A stretch of DNA of 41,876 bases from Spirogloea muscicola (GCA_009602725.1 WELB01000072.1:207445-249320); one strand, 5' to 3'; shown: positions 28,173 through 39,911, counted from the stretch's first letter. Program-made: numbers and translations. The notes: a model not told the origin generated them from the letters alone.

Positions 28173-31100
28173 CGCGGTACAAGAAGAACTTCTCCGGGGC
28201 GCAGGCGGCGACCGATGCGCGCCTGGACTCGGACTACGAGGCGCACTCGCGCGCCGGCACGCCCCGCAGCTTCGACTATAAGGGCCAGGTGGTGCAGCAG
28301 TCGCGCCTCGTGCAGCACTCATGGCGGGTGCGCGCCTCAAGCCTTGCTCTCCCCTTCCTCCCAGCCTCTCATTTGCTGGTCTTTCGTGGTCGTTCGACTG
28401 TCCACTTCCGCTCGCGCCACTCGTAGACGCCGACATTTGCGATTGTCGGCGATCCCACACCTACTGCTTGCCCCAAGGCAACCGTGAGTTTGATCGATGA
28501 TCGACTCATCCCCGGGCGTGGTCGGTGCTACTGCTGTTACTGGTGCTACTGCTCTTTGCGTTGTGGAAATTGAGCAGCCAAAGAGAGCTTAGAGTCAATG
28601 TGGACGCGAGCAGTGCTCCACTTGTGCAAACCTGGGCTGTGTGAGGCTGGGCCTGAAGGGCACTCGGTTGCGGTTAGCTACTCAGACTTGCACCTCCTGA
28701 CTAGAGGTTACTGAGCGTTCCCTGGCTGATGTCTTAGTCCTAGTTCTTCGCACTCCGGCTCCTTCAGACCTTGTCCTTTCCTTGGGGCTGGCCTTTCCCA
28801 GCCACCAGTCAATCTGGCCGCGCTTACTCTCTGTTGTGGCTCCACCTTAGAAGGGCACTTTGCTTGCGCAAGTGAAACTATCAAGCTATTCTCTGACTGT
28901 TTTCTGAGGAGGGTGGATAACGCTTGCTGCTAAGCAGCAAGCATTACGGCATCATGACGTTGTTTCACAGAAAGAGGGCAGCAAGTGCCTATGGCATGCA
29001 GCACAGTCGTCATTTTAGTCAGAGCTCGTGTGCAGCCTTAGGAAACGGTCCTGTCAAAGTGTACAGACTGTGTCATCTGTAATGAGGTGACCGAGTTTTG
29101 TGAGTGCTCTGAGACGTGGTAGATGGCCCCAGGCACGTGGCCATTGGGGACTTGCGGGCATGACCCTAGTACATAGTCTTTACTGAGCAGGAGAGGCATT
29201 TGCTCCTATTCCTACTGCAGATGCCAATCAGAAACCGCGCGCAGGAGGCGAGCAGGCACATGGAGGACCTACCAGATGCTGCAAAGGAGGTCGACGTGGC
29301 TGCCTATTTGCAGCACATGCAGCGCCCTGGCTTCATCCAGCCTCACGGCACTCTGCTGATGGTCAACGAGCAGTTTCAGGTCACAGCTCTGCCTTTGTTC
29401 AGGCTTGGACTTGGAAATGGGATGCACAGTAGGTTGGCACTCCCAATTGGGTTTCGGTAATCTTCAGCACACATGATTGTTGCATCTCCAGTGCATATCT
29501 AGGTGACAGACAGGCCGTCAACAACATTTGGCGTCCAGTATATTTTGCTTGCTGGCACCATAGACGTGAATTGAATGTCTGAGTTAGAGGACTGAAGAGT
29601 ACTGAAGAGTACTGAAGAGTACTGAAAAGATCATCAAATAGCTGAGCAGCATCCCTGTTTATGCATTGCAGCACTTATAGATTTTTCACACAGACAGTGG
29701 CATAGTGATGGATTTGTTGAGGGCTTGGAATTCTGTAAACATGAGGCCTCCAGTCTTGCATAAACTCACTACAACAATTACACGCCTCTTAGGGCTGTAA
29801 TGTTGTTGCAACTGGCAACCATGCAGATCTTAGCTGCAGCTGGAAATGTGTGGCACTACGTGGATGAGGAGTTCGAAGGTCAGCCAGTGCAGGCTCTGCT
29901 GGGCCGGGACGTTCGATCCTTCCTGATCAGTAATGTAAGCATCCTGCCTCTTCTTGCCAGCAGTATCGAGTCTGTACCCTTCCTAACATGGCTGCCATAT
30001 TCTGCATCATTGGTGCAAAGGGACTACGTTGCATGGGTTTCCTTCTCAGGCTTGGCCCTATCACCACTAGCAGCTGCAAGCTTGCAGATGCTTGCTGCTG
30101 CTCAATTGTATTATAAATTACATGAATATGTACTGAGCTTCACATGTGTGCTTGTCTTCAGTTACCAAATGCCTTTGAGACAGCGTTCACCTATGATGAC
30201 ATCAGTATAGCAAATCCATTGGTCGTCAGGACGGCAAAAGCACGTGAGCTCTTGACAGCCTTGGTGGGGACAACTGAGTAGCACCACATATTAATGTCTG
30301 CTCACGAAGAGGTCTGACATGCTCGATGCAAAGCTACAGCCTATATGCCCCTTCCATCTGAAGTATTGTGTCCACGTGCCAATCATTTAAGATAATTAAA
30401 TGTTGTTTGGTTACTTGTTGCTGCTCATTTATGCTTAGGGCGGCCAATCTATGCTATAATGCATAGGTTGCAAGAAGGTGTTGTCATTGATCTTGAGCCA
30501 ATTGCAGCAGAAGGTATGGGAAGTACAGCTGACTTCCTCTGCTGGTTTCATGTCTTTCTCCTTCATGTGGACAATAATTCCTGATGAAGTAGCAGGAATG
30601 AAGTTGATGATACATTCATAAGGTGGACAGTGCAGGCAGAGGCAGACAAAAGTTGAGGTACATATCTGACAAGCAATGGGAGTCGCTTACACTGCTAATC
30701 AATCCCTTTTGAGCTGTGACAGAGGCAAATGAGATGGAGGAAAGAGCTCTGGAAAAACACGACAGGGCGAGTGCCAGCATTGCAATATTGCAAGCTATGT
30801 CTTCTGCTGGAATCAGCGACTTGGCTGAAACGGTTGCTAAGGTGCTCAATACAGCCTTTTGTCGGTGACCAAGTATCGCAAAAGAAGCCTCGAAGCCTCG
30901 AAGCCTCGAAGCCTCGAAGCCTCGAAGCCTCGAAGCCTCGAAGCCTCGAAGCCTCGAAGCCTCGAAGCCTCGAAGTCTCGAAGCCTGAAGCTTTGTAGCC
31001 TTGACGCCTTAAAGCCTTGAATTTGAAGCCTTGCAGCCTTGCAGCCTTGCAGCCTTGGAGCCATAAGCCTTGAGGATGTGAGGTTATCCATTGATCGAAA

Positions 31101-34100
31101 GTTTGCAAAGTGTCCAGCATTGCTGAGTAGCCTCTATAGCGATACTCCCACAGCTGCTGTACTTAATCACAACATATGTCTGCCGTTGTAAGCCTCGTAT
31201 GCTTTTGGCAATTGTACATTGCGCACCAGGAAATAAAGGCCCTCTCTGGTTATGATAGAGTCATGGTGTACAAGTTCCACGAGGATCAGCATGGAGAGGT
31301 GCCATTGCCCTTCTGAATATTCTCCCCTGCCTGTAATGTGCACAACAAGTTGAACTTTGAGATGGTTGCGCTCATTGTGTTGTCTCTGACGCGCTGCACA
31401 AAGCTGTTTTGCCAGGTTACAAGCCGAAGCTATGCCTTTTGTCGCGTGTTTGTGTACGAGTCCTTACCTCCTTGATGTTTAAAATATGTCCCGTAGGTCA
31501 TTGCCGATGCTAAAGAAGACTGGCTACCTACTCTGCTTGGTCTTCATTACCCTGCAAATGATGTGCCCCAGGTAAGGCCTCAAACACTTGATGTGGCTGA
31601 GAGTGGTTACATCTTGCAGATGCTGTACAGTTGCTGTAAGCTGCTGTTTGCATTGTGTATATACGTGCACACAGCTTCAATTTGCTTCTTGCAGCTGTAT
31701 GGGTGCCCTTGTCTTGCTGCATTTTGACTTTGAGCAAGGTCTTTTTGTATGCAATCTATAGGCAGCAAGGGAGATGTTTGTACAAGTGCGCTTACGGCTC
31801 ATCTCAGACATGGACGGCGTAGATGTTGAGATCATACAAGACACTTCCTTGGAGAAGCCCATCATCTTATCACGATCTACTATGCGAGGTTGCAACGATG
31901 TACTCAAGGCTTGGCGGGCATATGCTGTGTTCTGCATGCCGCTAGCTGTCATTACGAGCTACACAGTGAGAGTTTACCGAGGGCATCTGCAGACCATTAG
32001 TGGGTCTGAATTGGATCACTCATGTATCCATCATCACCAGCTCAACTGCATCCAATTTGACGTGCTACTCTGATTTCTGGATGGCGGAACTTAGGAGTTG
32101 CTGGCTGCCACAAGGAGTACTCGAAGAACATGGGTTGCCAAGCCTCGCTGGTTATGGCAGTGGTCGTCAATGTTGCTCAGGCGCGATCGCTGAAGCTGTG
32201 GGGCCTTGTTGTCTGCCACCACCACTCTGACAAGCGTGTCTTGCCGTACCCTCAGCGGTATGCCTGTGATTTCATAATTCAGGTATGCATGTCTACATGC
32301 CGAGAGACCAGCTTATATGCAAAATATCGTGCTATGGTGCCTTCTTCTTCTAGAAGCAGGGGAATAGAGGGAGCAGGCCCCTCACCATCGCAAGATTGCA
32401 TCATCTACTTGATCAGTGCGCAGCATTTGAGTGTAGGTAGTCATTCAACAGCATGGTGTCGATAGACTTGACCAATTGTAATTGGATCTTTGTTTTTCTG
32501 CACTATTTCTAAGGCCCTTCATTGCAATCGTGTGCAGGCATTTGCTTTGAAATTAACAACGGAAATTGAGTCGGCGGAAGATGTAAAAGATAAGCGAATT
32601 ACTCAGACGCAGGCCGTTCTTTGTGGGATGCTTACTAGAGACGCTCCGCTTGGTCTTATCAAGCAAAAGCCCAATATCCTTGACTTGGTGAGTAGTACAT
32701 CGTGTCATGCCTACAAGTATACTCTCATTCATTGAAAGAAGGAACCTTTGATCGATCTGAGTTTTGTTGCACCATACTTTGCCGACGGGTTTGCTAAAGC
32801 TTGCAGCAATTGACCTTCCATCGTCAGGTCCCAGCTGATGGAGCAGCTCTTATCCATGCTGGCAAGGTCTACCCTCTTGGCTCTGCTCCCAGTGAAGAAC
32901 AGGTTGGCATCTGTCGTTTCAAAGCCTTCCTGCTTGGCTGCCAGCTTCGGTGCCTTTTCCCCATAGTGACTTCACTATGATGAGGTCTTAGTTATGTACA
33001 TATCGAATTCTCATGTCATAAGCAAAGTGTGGCATTGCAGATCCTGGATCTGGCCAAGTGGATGACAGATATGAAGGGCGCCAGAGGACAGCGTCTTTGT
33101 GAGCAGCAGCCTTGAAGTAGCTGGTTACCCACGTGCCTTAGAGATAGCTCCTGCTGTCTGTGGACTTGCTGCCTCTCCAATCTCAGAAACAGGGGGCTTT
33201 CTCATGTGGTTCCGCACTGGTAAGCTTGTCTGCACTTATGCAGATTAGACTGCACGAAGCAATCATCACAAGACCTCCCTGAATGTCATGCCTTTATGAG
33301 AGAAGGGTTTGCAGCACATGGACATGCTATAAGTGGTGCTCACAGGCAGCATCTCCACTTTGTCCAGGCGTCACCAAAACCATCAAGTGGGCTGGAGACA
33401 AGGCTTCTCACAAAGTCAAGGAGGGCGCAAATATGCACCCCCGTCTGTCTTTTGATGCATTTCTGGAGGTTGCAGGCCAGCAGAGCTCTCCATGGGAGGA
33501 CAGTGAGGTCAGTCATTTATTGAGCACTATGCAGGAAGTGGTCATCCCTGTGGTCATTCCAGTAGTGAGGTGCTATGACTAAGACAAGAATGCAATCTTC
33601 ATGTCATGTGCAGGTTGATGCAATGCAAGGTCTCAAGCTGATTGTACGGGACTCTCTTCCTGATCCTGCTGTGAATGACCTCCGATTGAAAATTCAGGTG
33701 TGTACTAATAGAATGTCTAGCAAATGTGACCGGCCAGTTTAAAGCTGTTATTAGGTATTAATTAACATCATAACAAGAGCTCCTTAGTGTTCTTAGCCAT
33801 GATCCAATATACTACAGCACTCCTATCACGTATATCAGTATTTGTTGCTCCACTTGTCCAATATTTCAGCCTTTCAGCAGAGACAGAGAGCACCTGATTT
33901 GTTGCTCCACTTGTCCAATATTTCAGCCTTCCAGCAGAGACAGAGAGCACCTGAATAATAGCCCCAGCTATGGAGCAAGTCAGAGTACTATGAACCATAT
34001 ATATGTAGGCACACTTGACATGATTACTTGATGACGTCATTTGCAGACAAGATTGAATCAGGAGCGTTTGAAGGTTCAGAAGCAGCTGTTGGATGTGGCT

Positions 34101-37100
34101 CGCAACCTCCAGACCGAAATGGAGACTGCAAAGACTCCCATCATTGGCCTCTCAGGAGCTGGGGAAGTGCTGGAATGGAACATGAAGGCGTCGGAGTTAA
34201 CAAAGCGCAGCAAGGTACAAAGCTCGTGATATATGTGCCATTACGTGCAAGTGGGGGATAAACTGCAGTACAAGCACTGACCTGTTACAGTTGTGATGTA
34301 TTTGACCCCAATTTCAAGCTCGATCAGTGCCTGCACACACCTGCCAAATTCATTCCTTCTACTTCTACCTGTGTGTGCAGGAGAATGTAGTAGGACAAAA
34401 TCTTCTCGATGCAGTACTCTGTGAAGAGTCAAGAGATGACTTCAAGATAGCCTTGAACAAGGTGATTGAAGGAGTCGAAGTAGAGCCAGTCGATTTGTGC
34501 CTTCGGGCTTGCACCAAGGAAAACGGACCACTTGACCGGAAGCTGCACCTTCTGAGTACCTTTTATGGTCACCATGATGTTCATGGTAACCTGCTTGGTG
34601 TTCGTATGGTGGGCCAGGATATAAGTACCATCAAGCTCCTCGCTGGCAATGTTAGTCCTTTTGTACCTACCCAGCTTGCATCAGTGTTCCATGTACTAAT
34701 AATCCTGCCAGTATTCTGGGTCTTTCCCTGGCTGTCGGTCACTTTCTCTCTTAAGGACTTGACTTGGAATTGGTACTTGGTGCGTAAACAGGTTACTGTG
34801 GGGCTGGAGGAAACGAGCTCGCTGTTGGACCAGGCTGACATGCTAGTGTTTGCAATTGATGAGACTTGGCGCGTTTGTGAGTGGAATGCGAGCATGGAGA
34901 AGTTGAGTGGTGAGGCGGGATGAAGTCCTGGGCAAACGTCTAGTGGGGGAAGTTCTTAGCAGCTCCCCCATGATCATGGTGCCAGAACCAGTAAGTCTCA
35001 AGCATGATCCACAATCTGGTCAATTTCTTCCGGGATTCTGATGACTTAAGGCTTATTAGACAGGCAGAGGTCACAACCAGGTGCACAGAGTGTGACGATG
35101 CAGGTACTTCAGGCCATCCACATGCTACAGTTGCAGAGGCCCAACCCAGTAACTAGGCATATTAGTATCAGCATACTGACGAAAATGTTAGTCACCTTCT
35201 GGCAGGACTCGCTTGTGAGCTTCGAAATTGGTCTATGCCAGGCTCTGCATGGACAGGATTCTCGCAACCATGAGTTTCACTTTCAAAGTCGGGACGGGAA
35301 GCAGATGGACACACTGATGCACATCATTAGCAGGTACCTGAGACCTTAGGTCTTGACGGCTGTGTGCTGATTGTTTGGACATTGTCAGCAGGACGGTTGA
35401 GGTGTGCGTGAAGTGTCATACATTGTATCATGTGGGTACATAATGCTACGTTACATTGGAGACGTGCACAAACATATCTTGAACTTCACACTCTCACCAT
35501 CAGCAAAGGTCATGTCATACTAGTGACTTTTGTGTTCTCAAACTTTTCTCATTGCTTGCAATAGGAAAGGGGAGAATGGGGAGCCTGTGGGAGCTACGTG
35601 CTTCATGCAAGACATGTTGGAGAGAAGGGCAGCCGAGAATGCGTCCGCAGTTAGAATAGTTGCTGAGGCTGCATCACAGGCAAAGACGATGCAGCTAGCC
35701 TGTCTCTGTCATGAAGTACGACACTGCAACTTGTCTACCCTATACACCGTTCATGTTTTATAGCTTTTTTTGGTGTTCTGTCATACAGAAGCCTGTCAAG
35801 CTGCATGGTAATGTCTTCAATTCCGTGCCCATCAGTTCAGTTGCAAATAGGTCACCTGCATTGCAGCTACTTCTCAGTATGCATGCTCCTCTGTGCCAAT
35901 TCCAAGTTGAGTATCTAAGATGGGTAGCAAATATTATCTCAACACCTTTCTGTCTTTACAGATACGCAATCCTCTCAATGGCATATTGAGCAGCATCAGC
36001 TTTATGGAAGACACCAATATGACTTCTGAGCAGCGAGATCTTGTTCTTACGACTGCTACTTGCGGGTACGCAGAAAACTACAGAAGAAGGCTTTGTTTTT
36101 CATATGCTTGCAATTCTTGTGGGTAAGTTTAAGTGAAGCTTGGATGCTGCCTTATTCAGCCATCTTCTTTAATTCATTGCTCCTCTGAGTCACCAGAAAG
36201 TACCTTCGGCAAGTGGTAGACGACGTACTAGACTTGAGCAAGATCGAGGAAGGAAAGTTGGAGTTTGACGAGCTCGAGTTTCTTCTAGAGGAAGTCCTGG
36301 AGGCGGTCCTCGCGCAGGTCAGTGGCATCTCATCAAGCTTGCGCTTCTCATTGTTGTTGTGCTGTAGAAGTGGTCGAGTTCAATGTATCCTTGCCTATGA
36401 GGTAGCTTACAGAAATGGTTGGTGACTATCCACCTTTCTCATCTTCACAGGAGGCCTTCGCCGCCTTTGAGAAGGGACTTCAGCTCTACTGCGTCATGGA
36501 CCCAGCGTGCGCCAACGTCTGCGTCAAAGGCGATGGCCTCCGTGTGCAGCAGATCATTGCCAATTTTGCAAGAAACGCAGTGGATTATACGACTCATGGG
36601 TGGGTGGAGATCAAGCTCCAGGCAGCTGAGCCACAGAAGCCAGGCAGCTTCAGATTCCTCATCAAAGTCTCAGACTCTGGCAAGGGAATGTCAGCTGAAC
36701 AGCAGGAGACCATTTTCCAGGTGCCAGAACAGCCACCAGTGGATCATCCAAACAATCGGTACGTGCCATGTCAAGGAAGCCAACTGCACTCATGGAGGAG
36801 GTGCAATCGCAGTACGATCAGTGTGATGATCATGGGAGTCTCTGTTGCTGTTCTCAAAGCACGCAAGGCAAGTGAAAGTTCCTTCTTGCATGGCCTGTTG
36901 ATCATTTTCATTGCCTGTTGCATGCAGGAGGTCGTTTGGCATGAGCGGTTTGGGGCTCGTTGTCTGTCACAAGCTTGCCTGCCTGATGGGTGGCAAGGTG
37001 ACCTGCGAGTCTCGATTGGGTGTTGGCTCCTGCTTCTCGCTCAACCTGGAGCTCCCCCTGCAACTGGCGCCCAAGTCGGCGAGCACGCTCTCAACAGCAC

Positions 37101-37765
37101 TCCTCAGTAAGGACGCTGCGGAGCTGGAGAGCAGCAAGCGGGGCGTGATATATACGAATGTGGGTGAGTGGAGCTCCAAGGAGGAGCTTCGTGCGGCGCC
37201 GGTGATGGGCCCCACGCTGCTGCGTGCTCGGGAGCTGGTGGAGGTGAGCGAGGAGGCGGCAGTCGGCTCGTCCGCAGCTCCTGAAGCCAGGTTGTCGCCA
37301 GCGACTGCGGTGATGGTACGCCCCAGTGGGGTGGAGAGCGAGCAGGAGGCAGGCACTTCATACACTCCGGTAGTCAGTCCTCAAGACAGACACTGGGAGC
37401 AGCCGCAAGCAGCTAAGCAAGGAGAGGCTCCGCAGGCATGCAACTTGAGGCAAGCGGAGGCGGCCTCGGTGGCGGACGTTGCCGCGCACGACGCACTGCG
37501 GCACTTGGAGGCGCTCTACAGCGGGAGGGTGGCCGTGCAAGTGGTACGTGAGGTAGTGGAGGCCAAGGAGGTCGCCGTGCTCCTGCAAATACACCTCCTC
37601 GACCCCCACAACGGCAACCGGCTGCTGGGGTCGCTCACGCAGTGGGGCTCTGCGCCGCGCCTCAGCACGCTCGGCGAGACGCTGCGCGCCGCGACGAGGA
37701 GCGCACTCATCGCTGCCACACATGCCTTCACGCCTCCCTCCTTACCAAGCCCACCTGCTGATTGA
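28109..37765 (+). CDS. PHY: Phytochrome copy 2 with histidine-kinase output and long C-terminal tail (24 exons, two frame slips)
   Basis: Paralogue of copy 1. Exons: 28109-28327, 29221-29379, 29827-29934, 30162-30243, 30439-30513, 30723-30841, 31230-31298, 31497-31571, 31762-31888, 32095-32282, 32538-32687, 32828-32902, 33041-33219, 33368-33507, 33614-33697, 34047-34214, 34381-34650, 34792-34990, 35206-35333, 35565-35715, 35962-36065, 36197-36317, 36451-36758, 36928-37765. The N-terminus has a poly-Gly tract, then [15 protein letters not shown] and SFDYKG as in plant phytochromes. Bilin Cys349 (GCHKEY), PRLSF 566-570, His920 ([11 protein letters not shown]), acidic [13 protein letters not shown], Asn1038, DSGKGM, GLGL. 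About 200 extra residues follow a GEWS motif. Exons 13 (near 33077-33088) and 18 (34917-34919) each shift the frame by +1, giving stops at 33113 and 34921; otherwise ~1377 aa. Sequencing error or early pseudogene. Confidence 0.9.
28130..28175 (+). repeat. (GGC)n encoding poly-Gly in phytochrome 2
   Basis: In-frame GGC repeats with one AGC interruption code a run of Gly near residues 10-20, in the flexible N-terminal extension. The length may vary between strains. Confidence 0.8.
28676..28850 (+). mobile_element. Retroelement 3' end inside phytochrome 2 intron 1
   Basis: Reads [11 protein letters not shown] and stop (28678-28713), then a 3' UTR with hairpin 28784-28802. It is the intact-sense counterpart of the degenerate copy at 2780-2960. 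It sits in intron 1 in the sense direction and does not disturb an exon. Confidence 0.7.
29589..29630 (+). repeat. 10-bp tandem repeat in phytochrome 2 intron 2
   Basis: About four copies of ACTGAAGAGT, the last degenerate. Confidence 0.85.
30884..31075 (+). repeat. 8-bp minisatellite in phytochrome 2 intron 6, with degenerate tail
   Basis: Eleven perfect head-to-tail GAAGCCTC units plus one GAAGTCTC variant (30884-30979), followed to about 31075 by looser AGCCTTG units of 8-9 bases, including three GCAGCCTTG in a row. It starts 43 bases after the exon 6 donor. There are no spacers, so it is not a CRISPR array. Confidence 0.95.
33841..33954 (+). repeat. 57-bp tandem duplication in phytochrome 2 intron 15
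   Basis: Copies 33841-33897 and 33898-33954 differ at a single T/C. The near identity points to a recent event. The unit contains a polypyrimidine-AG stretch that could mimic a splice acceptor. Confidence 0.93.
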
Positions 37766-38682
37766 GAAGGGTGCCCATGCACCATAGAACTTAGGTGACC
37801 TGCAGTTGTGGGTTGTGTTCCCTCTTGTTGCATTCTGGAGCTTTGTCTCCTGTGGTACTACAGTGTTAGTGCAAACTGGTGCTAATTATGCTTGCTACCT
37901 CTGGCAAGCTGAGCTTGGCACTCTATCGTATGCGATGCTCCACTATCAAAGCATGCAGATGTGAATATGTCCTTTGTTGCTTCAGCAGCGGAAAGCACTC
38001 ACAAAATCAGTGCTTGCACTGGTTCCTCTCTCAAAAACTCATGACTTGGAGCAGGTGAAGGGGGCCACGTGCCAGGTGCAACACCAGCTCTCAGAGACCC
38101 AGTCATTCGGCTCCACACAGCTCTTTACAGCTCAAAGTTGGTGCTTATGAACTAGGCTAGGTGGCCAGCACGCCTTGCTGGCCTTACTAAGTTGCACATC
38201 GCCAATTTCCTTGCCATTTTGGCACTACTAGCAGCATGGAGCAGTTATTCATTTGGTTACCATCGCGCACTTTCTCATTGGCCCTGTGCAGATGGCTGAA
38301 GTAGTGGATCAAGTCTCCTGCACAGGGGGCCACAACAGCACAGCATTGAGATAGCCTCACCCGAGCAACCATAGCCATGCACAATTTTGAGTCTTGCATT
38401 TGCTCTGCAGGTTGCTAGTTGCACCTGGGACTGGCAATCTCGGAGTCTCCAGGTCGTCAGTATCATGTCCTTCTCTGTGATATCCACAGCGAGCAGTGGA
38501 GCTCAGGCAGGTTGGAGGCAGCCGGCAAGCAAATCCTAGATAATTTGAAAAATATGTAGGCCAGTAAATAGTGATGAGCTTACCTGCGCTAGCTGACATT
38601 GCCCAATTGTAGAACTCCAGTAACACTCAGGCTTGCTTTCTCAGGGTCGCCCACAAAACAGAACCCACTATAACACCAGTCT
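37766..38682. other. Spacer between convergent phytochrome 2 and methyltransferase genes
   Basis: Holds the 3' UTRs of both genes. No further gene recognised. A weak GTAGGCCAGTAAATAGTGAT..GCTTACC stretch at about 38555 may be an old retroelement tail. Confidence 0.45.
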
Positions 38683-39911
38683 TCACAGCGAAGTCGCTCG
38701 CAGGGCCTGGGCAGTGTACAGATAGAGGGGGATACCGTCGACTCGCCGCATTGCTGAGGGCATAATGTCGTTGCCAAAGCTCCAGCAGAAGGACACCACT
38801 CTCGCCTTGGGGCGCAGCTGCAACATGGTCGTTGCAGTGAGATACGCTACAGTGAGAGCAGGCGCAGGGTCGCTAGGGCTGCTGGCACCGCCACTCAAAT
38901 GCGTAGTTGGTCAAGAAATGCGGGCCACAAGCCTCGCTTCATCAAAAGTTCGTCGAGCCAGGTGGATTACGTCCAGGTTCCACGACTCAGTCTGGCTGGC
39001 ACTCAATGCTGCTGCTTTTCATGGATAAGTGGGGATGCGCAGGCATAGCTTTGCATCGGGCTCAGGGTATTAAGGGCCTTGGGATTCAAGGGTGTAATAT
39101 CTAGGGGTTTTGAAATCTAGGGTTAGGGTTCAGCAGGAGGTCTGCCGGCCGGGTGCGCAGGGAGCTGGGCTGCGAGTCCACGTTACAGAGCTTCCAGTGA
39201 GGTGGATTCAAGGGGTGTAAGACCTGCTGGCGCAAGCGGGGGAGGAGCCGCCGGTTACCGCGCTCGCTCAGGTACAGCGTCACTGCCCCCAGGGCACACC
39301 CCATTGCCAGCCATCAGACGACAAAGGCGACGCCTAAACCCTTAACCCTAACCTAACCCTAAATCGTAAACCCCAATCCAAAACTCTACTATCTAGTGGC
39401 CAACAGTCAGCTACAGCGATGGAGGAGGGCTCTCACCGACGGAGGCTGCGGAGAGGTCGGCGCTCTCAGCGTCCTGCAGCGAGAGCGTGACGGAGGCGCC
39501 CAGGCCCTGCTGCGAGACGGCCTTCTGGGCTGCCGCCAGGAGCTTTGGGTCGAGCTCCACGCCGTGGCCCCGCGCGCCGTGCAGCTTTGCAGCTGCCGCC
39601 ACCGCAGCCACCGCAGGCGTTCAGTGATCGGCGGCTGACCCAAGAAGCTCAGCAACGGCGCCTAGCTGCGGCCAGCTGTGCGGCAATAAGAGTTTACGGT
39701 GTTGGGTTTTGAATTTAGCACCGGCAATGAGGAGGCGGCCGTCGCCGCAGCCGAGGTCGAGGACGGCGTCGCCGGGGCCGACGGCGGCGAGTGCGAGCAT
39801 GGCGGCGGCGACGTGGTGCGGGGTCGGGACGAACGGCGCGAGGCGAGCGCCCACGAGGTAGCGCGCCCACGAGGCGAGCCACAGGCCCTGGCCCGCGCTC
39901 CCAGCCAGCAT
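38683..39911 (-). CDS. Class I SAM-dependent methyltransferase, ATPSCKMT/FAM173-like (4 exons)
   Basis: Likely protein-lysine methyltransferase; the animal family member methylates the mitochondrial ATP synthase c-subunit. The plant/algal substrate is unproven. Exons in transcript order: 39722-39911, 39437-39592, 39224-39282, 38683-38817, joined in phases 1, 1, 0; 179 aa. A hydrophobic start is followed by the family hallmark APFVPTP. Motif I is VLDLGCGDGRLL (residues 50-61), motif II GVELDPK (E76, D78), then VVTLYLSERGNRRLLPRL and a final RPKARVVSFCW stretch, as in this family. The start is the first in-frame ATG before the conserved core; an open frame extends further up to about 40025 without an ATG, so a longer N-terminus or targeting exon is possible. 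It converges on phytochrome 2. Confidence 0.82.
39118..39130. repeat. Telomere-like motif in methyltransferase intron 3
   Basis: TAGGGTTAGGGTT on the plus strand, within the last intron of the methyltransferase gene. Confidence 0.55.
39334..39363. repeat. Telomere-like CCCTAAA run in methyltransferase intron 2
   Basis: Imperfect units of the C-rich telomere strand (TAAACCC, TTAACCC, TAACC, TAACCCTAAA). It is in inverted orientation to the motif at 39118, about 200 bases away. Confidence 0.65.

Noticed and set aside
30884-30979. Possible CRISPR-like array
   Set aside because: Units are 8 bases, contiguous and without spacers, in a eukaryotic intron.
30695-31120. Minus-strand 141-codon frame with repeated RLRGFEAS units, resembling a repeat protein
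   Set aside because: It is the translation of the 8-bp minisatellite in an intron of the opposite-strand phytochrome. There is no start context or second exon.
36967-37723. Minus-strand frames of 85-132 codons
   Set aside because: Antisense shadows of the GC-rich last exon of phytochrome 2.
37442-37765. Response-regulator (REC) domain at the end of phytochrome 2
   Set aside because: No Asp-Asp / phospho-Asp / Lys pattern could be found in the extension.
38540-38600. Additional retroelement 3' tail
   Set aside because: Only short matches (GTAGGCC, GCTTACC); too weak to call as a copy.
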